Of a DNA stretch of 58,434 bases, positions 8,559 through 17,408 are shown piece after piece. The notes below the pieces were generated by a model. The model was not told the DNA's origin, did not search any database, and saw nothing but the letters and a program-made list of their open reading frames with translations. Origin of the DNA: Porticoccaceae bacterium (lineage in GTDB: Bacteria > Pseudomonadota > Gammaproteobacteria > Pseudomonadales > Porticoccaceae); NCBI GenBank assembly GCA_028822155.1, contig JAPKEJ010000010.1:1-58434 (forward strand), read 5' to 3'. The position numbers were made by a program, and so were the translations under genes. Every line of letters starts with the position of its first letter. Positions within the stretch are counted from its first letter, which is position 1.

Positions 8559-9014
8559 TTAAAGCAACTGCCTCCTGAGATTAAATTGGGTAATACTTTG
8601 AATTTCGAGCTCTTGGTTTTCTTTGCCCATCAACACTTGTTTTTGAGCTTCTCTCTCTCTTTGGACTAAAAATTCCGCTTTCAGTTTTTCTTGATTAGCT
8701 AATATTAGGACCTTTTGCGCCTTTCCATAGTCAACTTCAATCTCCATGTATTCGTGAGAACTTCGATTTTGAAGGTCCATTAACTGCACAATAAATTTTC
8801 TACAGTTATCTATTTCTATGTACCCAAGGGTGTCGCTCTGAAGCGCATTGGAAAGGCCGGAATACTCGACCAATAGAGCTGCTATTTTGCTTTGCCTTGC
8901 GATAATTTTGTGTTTTCGCTGAGTGATTTGCTCTAGTCTAGATCCTGCCCTAAGCGCCGCAGTGTTAGCTTGTGAAGCAAGCACCTCCCAAACTGTATTA
9001 ATATTTGAACCCAT
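8559..9014 (-). CDS. fliJ: Flagellar export chaperone FliJ
   Basis: 151 residues, almost entirely charged and helical with heptad-like spacing, as expected for the antiparallel coiled coil of FliJ, the central stalk of the FliI ATPase ring. Sequence identity to the family is hard to judge by eye; the assignment rests on size, coiled-coil composition (e.g. LANQEKLKAEFLVQREREAQ) and its position directly after fliI, sharing one base with the fliI stop. Confidence 0.85.
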   Translation of the reverse strand: MGSNINTVWEVLASQANTAALRAGSRLEQITQRKHKIIARQSKIAALLVEYSGLSNALQSDTLGYIEIDNCRKFIVQLMDLQNRSSHEYMEIEVDYGKAQKVLILANQEKLKAEFLVQREREAQKQVLMGKENQELEIQSITQFNLRRQLL

Positions 9015-10342
9015 TAGGTCTGCTCCATTAGTTGCTGAAGTAACTCTTGGCTTTTCTCAAAGCTGACCGCTGTCGTGCCATCTTGCTGCAATAAAGCATT
9101 TATCTTGGGCCTTAGGTGAATTGCTAGATCTATTTCAGCATCCGATCCCGAATCGTAGGCACCCACCTGAATCAGATCTTTATTCTGTTGGTATAGCGCC
9201 CAGAAATGTCGTAGTCGGTTGGCGCTTTTTTGTAGTTCCGGCGTTAATAAACTATTCATGACACGAGAAATTGAGCCCGCTAAGTCGATAGCCGGATAGT
9301 GTGCTGCATCCGCCAGCTCTCTAGCCAACATAACTTGTCCGTCTAAAGATGCTCGAGCAATATCTACAACAGGATCAGATCGGTCATCCCCCTCTGCGAG
9401 GACCGTATAAACAGCGGTGATTGCGCCAACACCATTACGCCCAACACCCGCTCTTTCAATGAGCTTAGGCAAAAGTGCAAACACCGATGGAGGATAGCCT
9501 TTCGCTGTAGGGGGTTCGCCAATAGCTAATCCGATCTCACGTTGAGCATGGGCAACACGCGTTAAGCTGTCGCACAATAACAATACATTTTGTCCGCGAT
9601 CTCTAAAGTATTCCGCGATCAAGTGGGTGAGGTTGGCTGCCTTTAGTCGAATGACTGGCGACTCATTAGCCGGGGAGGCCACTATAATTGCCTTCTTTAA
9701 GCCTTGCTCCCCCAGAGTTTGATGGACAAATTCTTGAACCTCTCGCCCTCGTTCACCGATAAGTCCTATTACAACTACATCTGCCTCAGTGTTGCGTGTA
9801 AGCATTCCCATCAACACGCTTTTACCTACGCCAGACCCAGCAATCAAACCAATACGTTGCCCTTGCCCAAGGGTCAAGCAGGTGTTAATTGCCTTGATGC
9901 CGGTGTCAAGAATCTTGTCAATGGAGCCTCGCTCCATTGGATTAATCGCACTCCCCTCTAGACTTCGATAATCGTCATATTGAATCGGCCCCTTGCCGTC
10001 TATTGGGCTGCCAAGTCCATCAACTACTCGACCAAGTAGTTGTGTGCCAAGACCGCCTTTGCTATTACTCGAGCGAACCCATATTCGGGCTCCGGGACCA
10101 ATGCCCGCAGGCTCTGTAAACGGCATCAAATAAAGAATGTCGCCGTTAAATCCAACGACTTGAGCATCTATAAATGAGCCTAATTCAAGGTGCTCTATCT
10201 GGCAGTGTGCCCCCAGAGGGGCTGCAATTCCCAAAGCCTCTAGCGTCAAGCCAACCACCCTTACTATTTTACCGCTGGTGTTCGTCTTGGGCGCTCTCAG
10301 TTGAGGAATTAATTGCTTTACTTGAGATGAGAAATCAATCAT
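9014..10342 (-). CDS. fliI: Flagellum-specific export ATPase FliI
   Basis: 442 residues, an F1-beta-like ATPase that energises export of flagellar subunits. Walker A is AGSGVGKS at 168-175, followed by GLIGERGREVQEF and the Walker B strand LLLCDSLTRVAHAQREIGLA with the catalytic-type context. C-terminal helical domain is intact. It overlaps the end of fliH by 8 nt and the start of fliJ by 1 nt, consistent with stoichiometric FliH-FliI-FliJ production. Confidence 0.97.
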   Translation of the reverse strand: MIDFSSQVKQLIPQLRAPKTNTSGKIVRVVGLTLEALGIAAPLGAHCQIEHLELGSFIDAQVVGFNGDILYLMPFTEPAGIGPGARIWVRSSNSKGGLGTQLLGRVVDGLGSPIDGKGPIQYDDYRSLEGSAINPMERGSIDKILDTGIKAINTCLTLGQGQRIGLIAGSGVGKSVLMGMLTRNTEADVVVIGLIGERGREVQEFVHQTLGEQGLKKAIIVASPANESPVIRLKAANLTHLIAEYFRDRGQNVLLLCDSLTRVAHAQREIGLAIGEPPTAKGYPPSVFALLPKLIERAGVGRNGVGAITAVYTVLAEGDDRSDPVVDIARASLDGQVMLARELADAAHYPAIDLAGSISRVMNSLLTPELQKSANRLRHFWALYQQNKDLIQVGAYDSGSDAEIDLAIHLRPKINALLQQDGTTAVSFEKSQELLQQLMEQT

Positions 10343-11099
10343 CTGCTGGTACCTCGGCGAAAAGGCTCTCTGATAGCGCCTCTAACCTATGTTCTATCAG
10401 ATCCTCAATGGCGCCACTATTTACACTTAAAACAACACTGCCTTGAGATAAACTATCATTTGGTCTCAAGTCTAAATGTGCCAGGTCCTCAGCAAGGTTC
10501 GATCGAACTTTGCCTAGGTCGTCCGGATTAAGGGTTATCACGATGGAGCTTGGTCCTTTTTCTTGAACCTCCTCTAGCACCCCCCGGATAAGCCTTTCAA
10601 TAGCGTCACTTGAGATACTGAGCTCCCCTCGTACTAATTGCTGAGCTAAATGTAACGACAGGGTCTTCAATGGTTCAAAAAAAGTAGTTGCCTTTTGTTG
10701 TTCCTGGTAAATACTTTGGGTAATTTCTAAGAAACTATCCCGTGCGCTCTTCCATTTTAGCTCTGCTTCCTCAAAGCCGCGCGCATGACCGTCCTCAAAC
10801 GAACCTTGCTTGGCTTGATTAAACACAGCCATTGACACAACCATGGGATCAGGCTCATCTTCCACTGTTTTGTCTACGGTTTTTTCTAGCGTTTTATCTG
10901 ATTCTGCTGGCGCCTCTATCTCCTCAGCCGTCACTACAGGATTTATCTCTTGCGGCTCCCAACGCCTAAAGACCGCCTCTCCAGTGCTGGAGCTTTGGTT
11001 TGTCCAAGATACTGCAGCAAAGTCTTTAGCCTTTTTATCGGCGGCCAAAAGATCATTTAAGCGCCAGCTGACAGACGATTTTTCATTAGACAAAATCAT
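10335..11099 (-). CDS. fliH: Flagellar assembly protein FliH
   Basis: 254 residues. The first 110 are variable and acidic. The C-terminal half (about 120-245) shows the FliH/V-ATPase-E-like pattern with LAQQLVRGELSISSDAIERLIRGVLEEV and NPDDLGKVRSNLAEDL. FliH is the peripheral stalk that holds FliI and docks at FliN. It overlaps fliG by 14 nt and fliI by 8 nt. Confidence 0.92.
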   Translation of the reverse strand: MILSNEKSSVSWRLNDLLAADKKAKDFAAVSWTNQSSSTGEAVFRRWEPQEINPVVTAEEIEAPAESDKTLEKTVDKTVEDEPDPMVVSMAVFNQAKQGSFEDGHARGFEEAELKWKSARDSFLEITQSIYQEQQKATTFFEPLKTLSLHLAQQLVRGELSISSDAIERLIRGVLEEVQEKGPSSIVITLNPDDLGKVRSNLAEDLAHLDLRPNDSLSQGSVVLSVNSGAIEDLIEHRLEALSESLFAEVPADD

Positions 11100-12141
11100 C
11101 CCCTTTCCCGACCAAGACTATTTCGCCATCATCGGCTAACTTTCGGGCAATGCGCATGATGTTTTTCTGTGCGGCTTCCACTTCGGCAATCCGAATTGGC
11201 CCCTTCGCCTCCATATCATCCAAGAACAGGAGCCGCGCTCGCTCTGACATATTGCTTAAGAAGTTTTCCTTGGTCGCATCATCTGCACCTCTGAGGGCCG
11301 CCATTAACATTTCGCTTCCCGCGGCCGACAGTAATTTTTGAATTCCTTTGTTGTCCACCTCCGCTAAATTATCAAACGTAAGCATTTTGTCTTGGATTTG
11401 TGTTGCCAAGTTTTCATTGCTTTGGTTCATGGCATCCATCACTTCTGTAACCACTTCAGCCTTTGCAAAGTTCATGATGGTTGCTGCTGTTTCAATTCCA
11501 CCAAAATTTGACGATTGCGCAGAAGTATTTGCAAACTGCTGGGTCATGATGCCCTCAAGCTCCTTCATGGCCGCGGGCTGAATAGCGTCTAATGTTGCTA
11601 CTCGCTGCATTATTGGAGACCGCTGCTCTTCTGGCAGAAATCCTAAAACCTGTGCCGCAACATCCCCTTCGAGGACTGACAGTATAATTGCTGATATTTG
11701 AGGGTGTTCATCACTAATAATTTCTGCAATGGAGCGAGCGTCCATCCACTGTAAAATTTCTAACCCTTTACTCGACGTGGCAGGCATTATTTTACCCAAG
11801 ACCGTGGCGGCCTTTTCTTCTCCTAGCGCTCGGTTTAAAACCTTTTGGACGTAGTCAGCAGTACCAAGACCTAAATTGGTCTGATTTTGGATCGTGAGAA
11901 TAAACTCATCTAGTACTTTATTGACTAAGCCTTGAGACAGATCCGACACCGCGACCATCGAGGTCCCTACATTACTGACCTCTTTAGGACCCAAAAATTG
12001 AATAATATCCGCTGCCTGCTGTTCTCCAAGTAACAGCATAATCACCGCTGCTCGCTGACTACCGGACATCATTAAATAGTCATTTTGAATAGCCTCTTCT
12101 TGTGGATTCAGCTCTACCGCCTGTTGCTGCTTCTTTGCCAT
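11086..12141 (-). CDS. fliG: Flagellar motor switch protein FliG
   Basis: 351 residues. It carries the three armadillo-like domains of FliG: N-terminal (AAVIMLLLGEQQAADIIQFL), middle with the EHPQISAIILSVLEGDVAAQVL segment (EHPQ motif at about 160), and C-terminal torque helix (ENFLSNMSERARLLFLDDME), ending in the common GEDFV-like tail, here KGDDFV. FliG binds FliF and takes torque from the stator. The charged torque-helix residues appear intact. Confidence 0.97.
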   Translation of the reverse strand: MAKKQQQAVELNPQEEAIQNDYLMMSGSQRAAVIMLLLGEQQAADIIQFLGPKEVSNVGTSMVAVSDLSQGLVNKVLDEFILTIQNQTNLGLGTADYVQKVLNRALGEEKAATVLGKIMPATSSKGLEILQWMDARSIAEIISDEHPQISAIILSVLEGDVAAQVLGFLPEEQRSPIMQRVATLDAIQPAAMKELEGIMTQQFANTSAQSSNFGGIETAATIMNFAKAEVVTEVMDAMNQSNENLATQIQDKMLTFDNLAEVDNKGIQKLLSAAGSEMLMAALRGADDATKENFLSNMSERARLLFLDDMEAKGPIRIAEVEAAQKNIMRIARKLADDGEIVLVGKGDDFV

Positions 12142-12160
12142 TTTAATTTCCTCGCTGCGT

Positions 12161-13912
12161 TTAGGCGTCTCGAATCATTTTCTTTAGTACATTAGCGACT
12201 CGACCAGAATCCTCGCCTACAAGCAATCTCACCGCCTCAACCTTATTGTCATAGCTATTTGCCGTATCAAGCATGCCATTGGACCCTCCTGATTGGCCCA
12301 CACCAGTCCTTGCCTCACCCTTACTTAAAAAGGCTTCAGCGGAGGAGTTCGCTGCATTACCCAAAGATACCGCTTCATTTGATGAATAAACCGCAATTGC
12401 CGGCCTTACCACTAACAACAATAAAGCAATAAATACGACGGCTATTCCCAAACTTTTAATCAGGCTGATCAGCTGAGTATTTTCATACCAAGGCTCTGTT
12501 ATTGGCTCAATAATCATCAGCGGCTCAAAGCGAGCCGACACAATTGTCACTACGTCCCCTCGATCCGCATTAAAGCCAACCAGACTTTTCACTAAATCAG
12601 AAAACCGCTCCAGCTCTTTTTCTGAAAATTCACCGTCGTCTGTATCCTGCCTTTCTATCTGATCTTCACCTGCCAAGACCTCGGGTGTAGGCGGATTAAC
12701 CACAACAGCAACAGATATCCTTTCCACCGCACCACCTTGTCGCTTGACATGCCTTACCGCTCTATCCATTTCATAGTTGCGCGTGGTCGTGCTGCTAAGG
12801 GTGTTGCGGCTGAGAGACTGTGCTTTATCAGTATTGTCGGGCAGCTGTGAAGGCGTGGTATTTGAAGTGGCACCAGGAATCCCGATCGCCTGGGATCCCT
12901 CTTTTTGCTCTAGGCTTAAGGTTTCCGACCTGGCGCGCGGACCATTATCATTACCGTCATATTCTTCATAAGTTGATTCGGTTTCAGTGAAGTCTATCTG
13001 TATATCAACCTCAGAACGTACATTGCCGGCCCCAACAACGGGCGATAAAAATGCTTCAATTCGGTTGCGGTAGGTCTCCTCCATGCGCTGCTTATGAGAC
13101 ATTTGCTCAGCGCCCCTCTGCAGTGAGCTAAATCCCTCGGCATTGCTCAATAATTTACCGCGCTGGTCTACAACAGACACATTCTCCGTTGCAAGGTAGG
13201 GAACACTTGAGGCAATCAGATGAATGATTGCCTGCACCTGTGACTCTGAAATGACTCTGCCTGGAAATGGAGAAATAACCACCGATGCTTTTGCCTCTGT
13301 TCGGTTTCTTACAAAGACACTTTGCTTCGGCGACGCTAAGTGGACTCGGGCTGACTCAATGGTAGAAATTTTCGCGATACTAGCTGCTAACTCTCTTTCG
13401 ATTGCAGAAATATAACGAACCTGCTCCATGAATTGACTTGTTGTCATAGCCGCTTCTTCACTAAGTGAGGCCATGCTGCTCGTCGCGCTGCTTTGAGGTA
13501 ATCCTCGTGAAGCTAGATAAAGTCGAGCCTCATGATACCGAGAGGACGGCACCTCCAGTTCACCTGTTTGAGCGTCTATTTTGGCACTAAAGTCAGCGCT
13601 AGAGAGTGCTTCAAATGCAGCCTGGCGATCTGCCTCTGATAACCCAGGGTAGACTGTTCTGTAGGGCGACGCTTGGCTCCAAGAATAAACGATGGCAAAT
13701 AACACGATCGTCATCAGGGCGATAATAGCCGGCATTGCCCTTTTAATCGCTGGCTGGGATATCACTTGTCGAATCCTAGCATCTGATCGGGCTACGCGCC
13801 CACCTTGCTGCCCTGTCTGCCGCGCGGTCATGCCTTGCGGTTGTGCCGCACCGACTCCTGGTGTCAGAGTATTTAGCGCTACGTCTTGTGGTGTTGCTAC
13901 TATATCGACCAT
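12161..13912 (-). CDS. fliF: Flagellar MS-ring protein FliF
   Basis: 583 residues. Two transmembrane helices flank a large periplasmic part: TM1 at about 58-78 (AIIALMTIVLFAIVYSW) and TM2 near 475-497 (IAVVFIALLLLVVRPAI). Between them lie the YscJ-like ring-building motifs (YPGLSEADRQAAFEAL, LYLASRGLPQS, ARVHLASPKQSVFVRNR, ASVVI). The C-terminal cytoplasmic tail (AVRLLVGEDSGRVANVLKKMI) is the FliG-binding segment. 19 nt upstream of fliG. Confidence 0.97.
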   Translation of the reverse strand: MVDIVATPQDVALNTLTPGVGAAQPQGMTARQTGQQGGRVARSDARIRQVISQPAIKRAMPAIIALMTIVLFAIVYSWSQASPYRTVYPGLSEADRQAAFEALSSADFSAKIDAQTGELEVPSSRYHEARLYLASRGLPQSSATSSMASLSEEAAMTTSQFMEQVRYISAIERELAASIAKISTIESARVHLASPKQSVFVRNRTEAKASVVISPFPGRVISESQVQAIIHLIASSVPYLATENVSVVDQRGKLLSNAEGFSSLQRGAEQMSHKQRMEETYRNRIEAFLSPVVGAGNVRSEVDIQIDFTETESTYEEYDGNDNGPRARSETLSLEQKEGSQAIGIPGATSNTTPSQLPDNTDKAQSLSRNTLSSTTTRNYEMDRAVRHVKRQGGAVERISVAVVVNPPTPEVLAGEDQIERQDTDDGEFSEKELERFSDLVKSLVGFNADRGDVVTIVSARFEPLMIIEPITEPWYENTQLISLIKSLGIAVVFIALLLLVVRPAIAVYSSNEAVSLGNAANSSAEAFLSKGEARTGVGQSGGSNGMLDTANSYDNKVEAVRLLVGEDSGRVANVLKKMIRDA

Positions 13913-13934
13913 ATCTCTTATCTCTTCACTATTT

Positions 13935-14282
13935 CTAAACTGGCATATTCATGATGTCTTCGTAAGCTTTTAGCACCTTGTTCCTTATTTGGAGGGTAGC
14001 CTCAAAAGCTAACGATGATTTTTGCATACTCATCACAACATCCGTCAACGGGATATCCTCGCCCTTCTCATAGGCAGTGCGGTTGGCTTTGGAGGCTTGT
14101 TGCATTTCGTTGACCTCTTGTAATGCTCCTTTTATGCTATTCGCAAAACCAGACGGCGCAGAGGCTTCAGTTGCGGCCAGCTCATTAGGTTGAAGCTTGA
14201 CCCCTTGGGCGGCTTGACCTTGATAGCTCCGAATTTGACTTAACATAGATTCAATATTTTGTATGTTTGTTGGATTTACCAC
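13935..14282 (-). CDS. fliE: Flagellar hook-basal body protein FliE
   Basis: 115 residues, GTG start with an AAGGG ribosome site about 8 nt upstream. The C-terminal half is typical (FANSIKGALQEVNEMQQASK, then DVVMSMQKSSLAFEATLQIRNKVLKAYE-type helix ending IMNMPV). FliE joins the MS ring to the proximal rod. Lies 22 nt upstream of fliF and 17 nt downstream of the FleR-like regulator. Confidence 0.95.
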   Translation of the reverse strand: MVNPTNIQNIESMLSQIRSYQGQAAQGVKLQPNELAATEASAPSGFANSIKGALQEVNEMQQASKANRTAYEKGEDIPLTDVVMSMQKSSLAFEATLQIRNKVLKAYEDIMNMPV

Positions 14283-14299
14283 TAATATTCCCTTATCTT

Positions 14300-15751
14300 T
14301 TATCGTGCGTAAGCTCGAGTTACTATCATTCCCTCTTTACGGAACCCCTGTAATTTATGTCGCAAGGTTCTAGGGCTGATTCCTAATTTTTCCGCTGCTT
14401 GGTCTCGATTTTTTGATTCCTGGAGCGCGTTCAAAATAATTTGGCATTCGCTGACTTTAATGGCGCTGAACAAAGATTCAGTCCGATTAACATTCAGAGA
14501 AGCCGCTTGCATTTGGGTGTCGCTCTCTTGCTCAACAATGGATCCCGAGCCATAGCTTTCCCCTGGCGCCGTAAGTGGGTCACCCCGATGGCCTGGCACT
14601 CTCGGAGGAATTCCCTCTGAAAATGGAAGGTCGTCAAATATAAGGTGCTCTGGCTGTATGACGCCTTGGCGAGACAAGACCTGAGCCCTGATGATGACGT
14701 TTTGCAATTCACGTACGTTGCCCGGCCAATGATAAGACGCCAACATTTTTGCGGCGCTGGGTGTTATCGCTAGGCTATGGCCATTTGAGAGGTGGCTATC
14801 CAAAAACTGGTCGGCTAAAGGCAAAATATCTAATGGCCTCTCGCGCAATGGCGGTAATGTTATTTTGAAGGTGCTGAGCCGGAAATAAAGGTCTTCGCGA
14901 AACGAGCGTTCCACAATGGACGTCTTCAAATTGCGGTTAGTTGCCGCTATGACCCTAATGTTTAAGTCTATGGGCTTTTGTCCGCCCAACCTTGTCACTG
15001 TGCGCTCCTGCAAAATTCTAAGGAACTTCGCTTGCAAGTTAAAGGACATCTCGCCAACTTCGTCTAAGAATATGGTCCCTCTTTGAGCTTGCTCAAATAA
15101 CCCTGGCTGTAATTTTGTCGCGCCTGTAAATGATCCTTTTTCATGGCCAAAAAGCATATCTTCGATGAGGGTCTCTGACATCGCGGCACAGTTAAAGGCA
15201 ATAAATGGTGCTGCATGCCGAGGAGAGGCGTCATGTAATATCCGCGCCAGCACCTCTTTACCAGAACCGGTGGGCCCGGTAAGTAAAACCGTCACGTCTG
15301 TTTCTGCAACACGCTCTGTCAAAGCAAGTAACTTTCTGCTTTTAGGATCAACAAACACATAAGCAGATTGATGATCATGTTTGGGCACTTCAATACCCTC
15401 GATGATTGTCGCCCAATCTCTAGCGTTAGTATTGTGCGCGGGAACAACGGTCGCAACGCCCTGCTTCATGGCCTCGATCCCCTGCTCAAACTGATCCAAG
15501 CCCAGCCTAACGACAATAGGCGTTATTAGCGCTAATTGTTGTAACTGTCTCTTTAGTTGCCCAAGCTCTTCCAGCCCCTCACCGGGTCTGATAACCACAA
15601 TTTCAGCCCACTCTAAACTCTGGCTCGATAGCTCACTAATACTCCGTTGCTTGATTTCAAGGCCATATTCACCAAACCCTACAAGATCAGTTGGCGATAA
15701 TCTCCCCGATGAATCAATCCATAATATTAAAGGCGCTGTGCAGTTAGCCAC
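14300..15751 (-). CDS. Sigma-54-dependent flagellar regulator, FleR/FlrC-like, with degenerate receiver domain
   Basis: 483 residues, GTG start with AGAGGAAAG upstream. Residues 1-120 have the size and strand/helix rhythm of a response-regulator receiver, but the phospho-acceptor site is missing: the third strand reads EIVVIRPGEG with no Asp, and only one acid (WIDSS) stands where two are normal. The AAA+ domain has Walker A GPTGSGKE (159-166) and the sigma-54 contact loop GSFTGA (206-211). The C-terminal Fis-type HTH (NRDQAAEKLGISPRTLRHKL) is of the FleR/FlrC kind. No FleS/FlrB kinase gene is adjacent. First gene of the fliE-flhB operon, behind a sigma-54 promoter, so it probably activates its own operon without classical phosphorylation. 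Confidence 0.85.
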   Translation of the reverse strand: MANCTAPLILWIDSSGRLSPTDLVGFGEYGLEIKQRSISELSSQSLEWAEIVVIRPGEGLEELGQLKRQLQQLALITPIVVRLGLDQFEQGIEAMKQGVATVVPAHNTNARDWATIIEGIEVPKHDHQSAYVFVDPKSRKLLALTERVAETDVTVLLTGPTGSGKEVLARILHDASPRHAAPFIAFNCAAMSETLIEDMLFGHEKGSFTGATKLQPGLFEQAQRGTIFLDEVGEMSFNLQAKFLRILQERTVTRLGGQKPIDLNIRVIAATNRNLKTSIVERSFREDLYFRLSTFKITLPPLRERPLDILPLADQFLDSHLSNGHSLAITPSAAKMLASYHWPGNVRELQNVIIRAQVLSRQGVIQPEHLIFDDLPFSEGIPPRVPGHRGDPLTAPGESYGSGSIVEQESDTQMQAASLNVNRTESLFSAIKVSECQIILNALQESKNRDQAAEKLGISPRTLRHKLQGFRKEGMIVTRAYAR

Positions 15752-15796
15752 TTTACTTTCCTCTGTATAATTGCCGCTTTGGCTTTAGAGAGGAAT

Positions 15797-15813
15797 AAGC
15801 AAGGAGCATGCCA
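15797..15813 (-). promoter_or_regulatory. Sigma-54 promoter of the flagellar fli operon
   Basis: Read on the minus strand the sequence is TGGCATGCTCCTTGCT, an essentially perfect match to the -24/-12 consensus TGGCACG-N4-TTGCW, with exact GG-N10-GC spacing. The predicted transcript start is near 15787, about 35 nt before the FleR-like GTG start. It would drive the FleR-like regulator and at least the fifteen fli/flh genes through flhB, since no internal terminator is visible. Confidence 0.8.
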
Positions 15814-15953
15814 CTTTTATATTTCCATATAAATCAATATCTTAGGAATATTTAGAGAGTGAGTGTCAATTATCTGCCAGGGGGTAAGAGTCAGAAAAGC
15901 GACGCTCTTATGGCTGTGATTAATGCGGAAAAACTATTGGCTTGCGGAGATAC

Positions 15954-17096
15954 TTAGTGCATTCCGTATTTATTGATTTTTTCAATTAACGTTGTTCGGT
16001 GTAAGCTGAGTAATCGAGCCGTTTTTGACACGTTGCCTTCTGCCTTGCTAAGCGCCTCTTTGATAAGCCGACGCTCAATCTCAAGGAGATGCTGCTTTAG
16101 CTCCACGCCTTCATCCGGAAAGTCTGGCCCGCCCTGCGCAAGGTTAATCACTCTTTGCACCTCATCGATAGAGGTGTCTAGATTTGTGGGTACTAGGGCT
16201 TGATCCTTGATCCCTGTCCCGCCAAATATATGTTTTTCGAAATGCTTTAACTTCCTCGAAGCCAGTTTCTTTCCTGGGCTATGAAGGGAGGCTCTATTTT
16301 CTGAGTCCTTTCCTTGCATTAGTTTTCGAATGCCGGAGGGTACCATGCTGGCTGGAACCTTATGCAGGTCAACTTCTTGTTGTGCATACAGTGCGGTATA
16401 TCTATCAACTAGATTGGACAACTCCCGCACGTTTCCTGGCCAATCATAGTCAATCAACAATCTCATCGAGGCCTGGGATATTGAGATAGGGGCTTGTTTT
16501 GTTTTAGCTTTTTGCTTAGAAAAATAATCAATGAGTATTGGAATATCTTGGGCTCGGTCAGCCAACGGGCTAACTTCAACAGGCATAATATTTAGGCGAA
16601 AATATAGATCTTTCCGAAAACGCCCTTGCTCAACGAGCTCTTCAATATTTTGGTGGGTAGCCGCAATAACTCTAACATCTATGGGAATAGAGCCTAATGA
16701 GCCAACCGGATCGACCGTTCTTTCTTGCAATACTCTGAGAAGTTTTACTTGAAGATCCATAGACATGTCCCCTATTTCATCAAGAAATAAAGTTCCTTTG
16801 TCCGCCAGCTGAAATCGCCCTTTGCGGTCTGCAATAGCCCCTGTAAAGGAGCCTTTTTTGTGCCCAAATAATTCACTTTCGAGCAGGTCTCTAGGAATCG
16901 CTCCACAGTTAACTGGCACAAACGGTGACCTGGCGCGCCCGGAACACCCATGCAGTGCTTTTGCGACAAGCTCCTTCCCTGTCCCACTTTCACCAAGAAT
17001 CAAAACTGTTGAATCGCTGGGGCCGACCAGTTTGATCAGCGCGCGAAGAGCTTTTATCTCTGGACTGAGCCCAATGATTGAATTTAATTCTGCCAA
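15954..17096 (-). CDS. Sigma-54-dependent flagellar regulator, short FleQ/FlrA-like
   Basis: 380 residues. The protein starts almost directly with the AAA+ domain: Walker A GESGTGKE (35-42), GSFTGA loop (82-87), FLDEIGDM Walker B, and R-finger region. The C-terminal HTH (KTARLLSLHRTTLIEKINKYGM) is the FleQ/FlrA/LafK type, where RTTL.EK..KYG is typical. The N-terminal FleQ domain of about 130 residues found in FleQ/FlrA is absent. A variable linker (about 255-310) joins AAA+ and HTH. Likely the flagellar master activator acting with RpoN. It is divergent from fliS and lies 202 nt upstream of the FleR-like gene in the same direction, matching the FleQ-FleR order of Pseudomonas minus fleS. Confidence 0.82.
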   Translation of the reverse strand: MAELNSIIGLSPEIKALRALIKLVGPSDSTVLILGESGTGKELVAKALHGCSGRARSPFVPVNCGAIPRDLLESELFGHKKGSFTGAIADRKGRFQLADKGTLFLDEIGDMSMDLQVKLLRVLQERTVDPVGSLGSIPIDVRVIAATHQNIEELVEQGRFRKDLYFRLNIMPVEVSPLADRAQDIPILIDYFSKQKAKTKQAPISISQASMRLLIDYDWPGNVRELSNLVDRYTALYAQQEVDLHKVPASMVPSGIRKLMQGKDSENRASLHSPGKKLASRKLKHFEKHIFGGTGIKDQALVPTNLDTSIDEVQRVINLAQGGPDFPDEGVELKQHLLEIERRLIKEALSKAEGNVSKTARLLSLHRTTLIEKINKYGMH

Positions 17097-17408
17097 CTTT
17101 CCCTAGCCTTTGTTGTCTTCCTTGACACCACTTGCGCAAACCGCCCGAGCTAAAAACCCACTAATATATGTGAGAATACGACGCGCTATTACAAGTGTGC
17201 CATACGAATATGAATTAGTAAATACCTTCAAATTCAATGTTCTTAGGGCTTATAGCAAATAAACTCATTCATTATTATGCTTTTACACATAATTATTGGT
17301 GTTTAGACGCTTTCGCCAAATAAGTAACAATATTCTCCTTTCCTGCTAAGGATGGCCGGCATTATGCCGATATAGTGGTTGTCTTTAATTAAACTGGTAT
17401 TAACTATT
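17097..17408. other. Intergenic region between the FleQ-like gene and fliS
   Basis: A 312-nt divergent control region. It holds a sigma-54-like promoter for fliS near its right end (given separately) and a short inverted repeat ATTATG-N8-CATAAT at 17274-17293 of unknown meaning. I see no obvious sigma-70 promoter for the FleQ-like gene and no RNA gene. Confidence 0.5.
17353..17368 (+). promoter_or_regulatory. Sigma-54-like promoter of fliS
   Basis: TGGCCGGCATTATGCC keeps the GG-N10-GC core at -24/-12 of sigma-54 promoters, with one deviation in the TTGC half. Predicted transcript start near 17379, about 30 nt upstream of the ATG at 17409. This also argues against the alternative TTG start at 17379, which would leave no leader. 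Confidence 0.6.

Noticed and set aside
16995-17096. Possible sigma-54 element near the FleQ-like start
   Set aside because: The GG-GC spacing is not exact and the sequence lies too close to or within the gene.
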